Source: Heterocephalus glaber (Eukaryota > Chordata > Mammalia > Rodentia > Bathyergidae). From it: a stretch of 64,000 nucleotides of DNA. Positions 58,020-64,000 of this stretch are shown here, one piece after another (positions within the stretch are counted from its first letter, which is position 1; each line of letters opens with the position of its first letter). Made by a program: the position numbers and the translations under genes. Location of the stretch: contig NW_004624732.1 of NCBI RefSeq assembly GCF_000247695.1, positions 23,433,773 to 23,497,772 on the forward strand, written 5' to 3'. A model generated the notes under the pieces. The model had not been told where the DNA came from, did no database searches, and saw only the letters and a program-made list of their open reading frames with translations.

Positions 58020-58270
58020 CCATTCTGATGAAGCCATTCTGGGACTCCGAGCGCGCCCGCCTCACCCAGAGGTTTCTGGTGGCCCTCAGAGTCTCTGGGT
58101 GATTTGAAGCGCTGGCACTCAAGGTTTGTTTACCGTCACCAAGGAAACCACAGCAGGGTGTGCGGGGCGGGAGGTCCGCCCTCACTCCTGGCAACTCCGG
58201 TCCCGGGCACCTGGAAGAGCAACATGGTAGGCCCCGCCCCCCTTACTCACCGCCATTGCTGGCGTGACCA
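58020..58270. promoter_or_regulatory. Orphan GC-rich promoter-like block with FOX and RFX motifs
   Basis: This short CG-dense segment contains TGTTTAC (58127-58133, forkhead core) and, two bases on, GTCACCAAGGAAAC (58135-58148), a good match to the RFX X-box. Farther on are GGGGCGGGA and CCCCGCCCC boxes. An ATG at 58224 is followed at once by GTAGGC, compatible with a first exon ending at its start codon. No downstream exon was recognised. Confidence 0.5.
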
Positions 58271-58465
58271 TGGGTAGCCTCCTCCGAGTCCTGCCTCCAA
58301 ACATTTTTATGCTGCTGATTGATCTGAAAAACATCATTCTTATAATCAATAATTACATAATGGAGACTTTCGTGGCCAAATTAAAAATGAGAGGATCCTA
58401 TTGCAAGGAACAAGGCAACAAGAATCCAAGCTCCTAAGAGCAGCATTTGTTGTCTTTCATTGGGA

Positions 58466-58788
58466 GCCCACTATGGTGTTTGAATGTCCCCTCCAAAACT
58501 CATGTGGAAATGTTTTTCATGTTAAAATTTAATTGTTCATGTAGCAGTGGGGCCTTTGAAAATGTGGTTAGGTCATGAAGGCTCTGATCTTAGGGGTGAA
58601 TGAATCCTGCTATCCCTCTTGCACTTTCTCACCATGTGATACAGCACAAAGGCCCTCACAAAATATAGCCCTCAATCTTGGACTGCCCAGTCTCCAGAGT
58701 TGTGAGCCAAATAGACTTCTGTGGTTTAAATTTACCCTGTCTGTAGTGTTCTATTATAGTAGTAGAAAGCAGACTAACACACAGCCTA
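58466..58788 (+). mobile_element. MaLR-like LTR, older
   Basis: 'tgtttgaatgtcccctccaa' to 'gcagactaacacac', with 'gtgagccaaatagacttctg' before the 3' end. Confidence 0.6.
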
Positions 58789-58879
58789 TCTCAAATGTCC
58801 CCAGTGATGTCTAGCATCAAACTCATAACATGAATGATGCTTCTGTTTGATTCCTTGACCTGTGCTTAACCATGTGTGG

Positions 58880-59200
58880 CAGTACGGCTTAACTGTCAAC
58901 TTGAGTGGTTTAGGAGCTGTCTAGGGGATTAGTAAAGCACACTTCTATGGCGGGGCAATTTCATGGGGGCATGAAATTGGGGTCTATATCTGGTCCCTTG
59001 GCTCATCCTCTGTAGCACTGTTCCTGTACTCCACTTCCTGGCTGCCATGAACTGAGTAACTTTGCTCTGCCATGCCTTCCCACCACGACATTTCAGCCCT
59101 GCAACCAGCCTACCATGGACTGAATCCTCAGAAACCAGGAACCAAATACTGTAGACCATTTCCTTCTTTAAGTTACAGGGCTTGGGTATTGTGCATTTTT
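58880..59200 (+). repeat. Old LTR-like repeat
   Basis: 'cttaactgtcaacttgagtg', 'cacttcctggctgccatgaa' and 'ccatggactgaatcctcag' recur in order in rodent LTR-type repeats. Compare 'cttcctggctgccatgatgg' in the LTR at 7435. Confidence 0.5.
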
Positions 59201-59759
59201 GGTCTGTCCACTGCATGGCCTTTGTTCCTCTTAACTCTCTCTCATGGCAGTGTTGGCCGTAGATATTAATCAATGGCATGCCAAAGTTTAATCGGCAAAC
59301 TGTTTTCTTTCTTCATGGCGCATAAATCAATGGAGTGTTGATTCTGATCACTCAAAATACCTCTGTCTAGGCTGCTGCAAACACCCCTTCAGTGTGGCAC
59401 CATCTCCCAATGAATATTAGCTACTTTCTTATTTTCCTCATCTTTACAGTGAAACTAGTTCTCAGTAACCCATCTTCTTCTTTTGGAAATAGTACTCTGT
59501 AGACAAAAGTTATCGCCTTTCATTTCTTCTCTCACTTGCTCCCCCACCCGAAAAATGAGACCCAACCCACATTACATTTAGCCAGGGTTCAGTGAGAAGG
59601 GGGGACAAGAAAGAAGCCTAGGGAGGGAGTGGGGTCTGGATCCTCTCTGACCCTGTGGGAACTCGCTGGGTCGCTGTGGTGCAGTCTGAGCCTTTGCATC
59701 AGGGAGAGAAAGCGCTGAACTAGCCCATCGCTGAGGTTTCTCTAGCGCTGACTTCCAGA

Positions 59760-60330
59760 GTTCTCACCTAAGCCTACCACAAACCCTCACTGGAAAAGCC
59801 CTTCCCACGCAAGCCTGGCCTGCTCTGTGGAGGGGAGCCCGAGCCCGGGGTTGCCGAGCAGTCTGCGGCTCCCGCGGGAGCAGAGCACAGAGTGAAGTCC
59901 GCACCTCCCGCCACTCCCTGCCACAGAGCAGAGTCCGCGTCCCAGGAGCTGTGCTGAGCCGAATACTGGGACACAGGAAGGGGATATGCTTGCCTATCTG
60001 CCTCCGCCTTTCTCGTGCAACCTTGTGCCCAATGTAGAGACCGGGGAAGTGTCCGCGAGTGAGGAGCTCGCCTGTGGGTGTGAGAGTGCCCAGTGAGCTC
60101 ATTGGGAGGAGGAGTCTGTCGATGACACTGTGGGCCTTGCGGAAGACTTGTGATTCAGAACATTGGCTAGGAAAGTGCCGAGACACACTGAGTGCTGAGG
60201 CAGGTGGACAGCTGTTGTTTCCGGGTCCCAGCATCCTGCTCTGTGTACTGTTCCCCCAGTTTTCCTTGGGATTATTACCTCTCCCCCCGTGTTGACCCAT
60301 TGAATGAAGTAACCCCAGCAGGTCTTGAAA
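59760..60330. other. Unassigned GC-rich segment with the window's longest open frame
   Basis: CG-rich from about 59815 to 60070. The minus-strand frame is open for 205 codons (60381-59764), but its first codon is TTG and no domain, signal peptide or family is recognised. It may be an old LTR or a promoter region. Confidence 0.3.
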
Positions 60331-60639
60331 GAGGCTGTAAGCCCCCCACCACAGGGACAGCATATTATGGAATTTGAGCAAACAACCCCCTCCCCACCTA
60401 GAACCCTTGCTAGTAGATTATGAACAGGCGCTCTTTTCTCAAGCCCCTGAACTCATATTCTACCCTTTCATTTCCACAGGGAGCTCCAGCCTCAGCAGAA
60501 AGTCAACCCAAAGCAATCAGAGTCAAGAGACTGTAAGAGATGTATTCTTTCAGTGAGTTCCTTGATCCAGCCATGCCTGACATCCCCTTGACTTTTCAGT
60601 AAAGGGTACCTAAGTTTTCCTTTTATTTCTCTTTTTCTT

Positions 60640-60935
60640 TGTGGTTTGAAACATTGCACGTTTATTACTTCAAAATTTCTCTGGATCAGGATTCTGGACA
60701 TAGCTCTGCTCAGAGTCTCACAAAGCTATAATCAGGCAGCACCCAGGGCTGCTTAAGGCTGGACAGGAGAAGGAGTTACTTTTTGGGGGCAGAATTTGCA
60801 GGGCTGAGGGCTTCTGTTTCTTGCTGACTACCATCTGGAGGTCGCCCTTGGCTCCTGGGAGCTACTTTTGATTCCTTACAATGTGAGCTCCCCAACATAG
60901 ACAACCCACAACAGTGGCTCAATTCTTCAAGGGCA
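60640..60935 (-). repeat. Ancient L1M-like fragment
   Basis: 'tttattacttcaaaatttct' and 'gctctgctcagagtctcaca' recall old L1 3' sequence. The assignment is tentative. Confidence 0.4.
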
Positions 60936-61052
60936 GCAAGGTACAGACTCAGCAAGAGGAGCGCTGTGGTCTTGCTTCACACAAGTATGTGCAAATAATC
61001 ACATGTGTCCCATTGTTTTCACCATATTTTGTTGGCTCCAGCCATACTTGGC

Positions 61053-61065
61053 GGGGGGGGGGGGG
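61053..61065. repeat. G13 homopolymer
   Basis: Thirteen G in a row within an old repeat-like region (about 61090-61350). Confidence 0.9.
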
Positions 61066-61728
61066 TCATTCAAGGTCATGTGCTAGTCTGGCCAACTGTA
61101 CATTCAGAGGAAGACAGTTCCCAAAGACCACTGTTACTTCTGATACCAATTGCAATTTCAAAGGATTCCCCAAACCACCCCAGTGTTGGTACTTTGCTAG
61201 AAAGACTCACAGAACTCACTGATAATCATTATATCCCTAATTGTAGTTTGTCACGTGATAAGGAAAGAGCTTTAACTCAGGCAAGGGAAAAAGTGCAGAG
61301 GGCAGAGTTTGGGAGGGCACCAAACACAAACCTTTCCTCCAGGGGCTGGTGCTTTTCTTCAACATAAAATATCAGTAAAACTTCTGGGTCTTTATTTGAG
61401 TTCTTCCCATTTTCTTTCCATTTCTCTTTTCAGCTTATTTTCTTTGCATCTCTCAGCCCTTAAGATAGGTTCCTCTGGAATACTCTGATTTACTATTTCA
61501 GAATCTTAAACAGTTCAGTGGCAACCCTCCCACTGCTTCTTGGGACAAGGGTAATTGACATGCCAGCCCTCCCTGTTCTTCCAGTGTGTCCTACTCTGTA
61601 CCTATTCTTCAATGATCTGTGAAAAATCATAATTATAGGTGTGCAATATCATGGGCAGGAAGACCTTGAGATGCCAAGTCTGTAGCTATTACTATTCTCA
61701 CTTTACCTTTTTAAAAGTTCTCTAATAC

Positions 61729-61810
61729 GGGGCCAGGGATTTAGCTCAGCGGTTCTGCCACCTGCCTCTCAAGCACAAGGTCCTAAGTTCCATTCCTGGT
61801 ACCAAAAAAA
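61729..61810 (+). mobile_element. ID SINE with 16-base duplication
   Basis: aaaagttctctaatac occurs at 61713-61728 and 61811-61826, identical. Confidence 0.93.
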
Positions 61811-61829
61811 AAAAGTTCTCTAATACTTT

Positions 61830-63540
<1,711 letters not shown>

Positions 63541-63602
63541 GCTCAGTGAGACAGAGTGTGCTTAGCATGCTAGAGACCTGGCTTGGGTCCCCGGCACCCC
63601 TT
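63541..63602 (+). mobile_element. ID-like SINE fragment
   Basis: 'gtgcttagcatgctagagac' and 'ttgggtccccggcac' retain the ID middle and B box. Confidence 0.6.
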
Positions 63603-63649
63603 CAGAAAACTGTGTGTGATCTTGAGTTTTCTTTTTAATGCCAAAGTGT

Positions 63650-63760
63650 CAAACAGACAAACAAACTGAGGCTGAGCTCAGATGGACCGAGCCTGTTTCA
63701 GGTTGCAGAGCTGGTAGGTAGGGTTGGAGCCTCCTACACCTGAGCCCGCTGTACCAAAAC
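63650..63760 (-). mobile_element. MIR SINE fragment, antisense
   Basis: 'acaaactgaggctgagctca', 'caggttgcagagctggtagg' and 'gttggagcctcctac' match the reversed MIR. Confidence 0.65.
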
Positions 63761-63820
63761 TGCATTGTGTTCACTTTTGCCACCTCCTCCCATTAAATTG
63801 AAGGAATGGGGAAGATTTTA

Positions 63821-63955
63821 TTTTTTGGGGGGGAGGGATGTACCTGGTCCCATCCCCCTCAAAGACTGTATGGGTGGTTAACTTTTTTTTTTACGGGGCT
63901 GAAACTCAGGACATTGCACTTCCCAGGCAGGCATGGCACCACTAAACCCCAGCCC
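63821..63955 (-). mobile_element. Antisense ID SINE with an extra 3' segment
   Basis: The ID body at about 63889-63955 is preceded by about 65 bases of non-ID sequence and a T run. The whole lies between copies of atggggaagatttta (63806-63820 and 63956-63970). Confidence 0.65.
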
Positions 63956-64000
63956 ATGGGGAAGATTTTAAATTTAAGTAGAAAGCAAAATTGTAAACTG

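Overview
This is a mammalian, almost certainly rodent, nuclear window of about 42% GC by eye. It is packed with tRNA-derived ID-type SINEs, B1-type (7SL-derived) SINEs, composite B1+ID units and L1 copies. The youngest ID copies share a 'gatttagctcagtggt...gatccccggtacc' core and still have target-site duplications. Older ID halves in the B1+ID dimers look like the general rodent ID. The mix suggests a non-mouse rodent, perhaps a beaver-like castorimorph, but the species cannot be fixed from sequence alone.

Two protein-coding genes can be resolved to the base. TSN (translin) lies on the minus strand at 5684-13451, with six coding exons and 228 residues. NIFK (nucleolar protein interacting with the FHA domain of Ki-67) lies on the plus strand at 36403-44655, with six recognised coding exons and a 303-residue model. 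They are divergent, each starts in a CpG-rich promoter, and about 23 kb separates them. This matches the NIFK-TSN order known on human 2q14.3.

Layout: 1-3900 is repeat-rich sequence downstream of TSN; 3900-5683 is the probable TSN 3'UTR; 5684-13451 is TSN; 13452-13830 is its promoter. From 13830 to 36180 is an intergenic block made mostly of L1: an ancient antisense L1 with its 5' region, a truncated sense L1, then a long degenerate sense L1 carrying SINEs and an LTR. NIFK with its promoter and poly(A) signal fills 36190-45020. From 45020 to 64000 no gene was recognised. That part holds SINEs, MIRs, MaLR-type LTRs, a third L1, a U2 snRNA fragment, a broken hAT-family transposase relic interrupted by an assembly gap, and an orphan GC-rich promoter-like segment with adjacent FOX and RFX motifs.

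No undescribed multi-gene system is evident. The best leads are the GC splice donor in TSN intron 1, an apparently decayed exon in NIFK, the FOX/RFX promoter-like segment, the hAT relic, snRNA-derived retro-insertions, and ID pairs that appear to have inserted as units.
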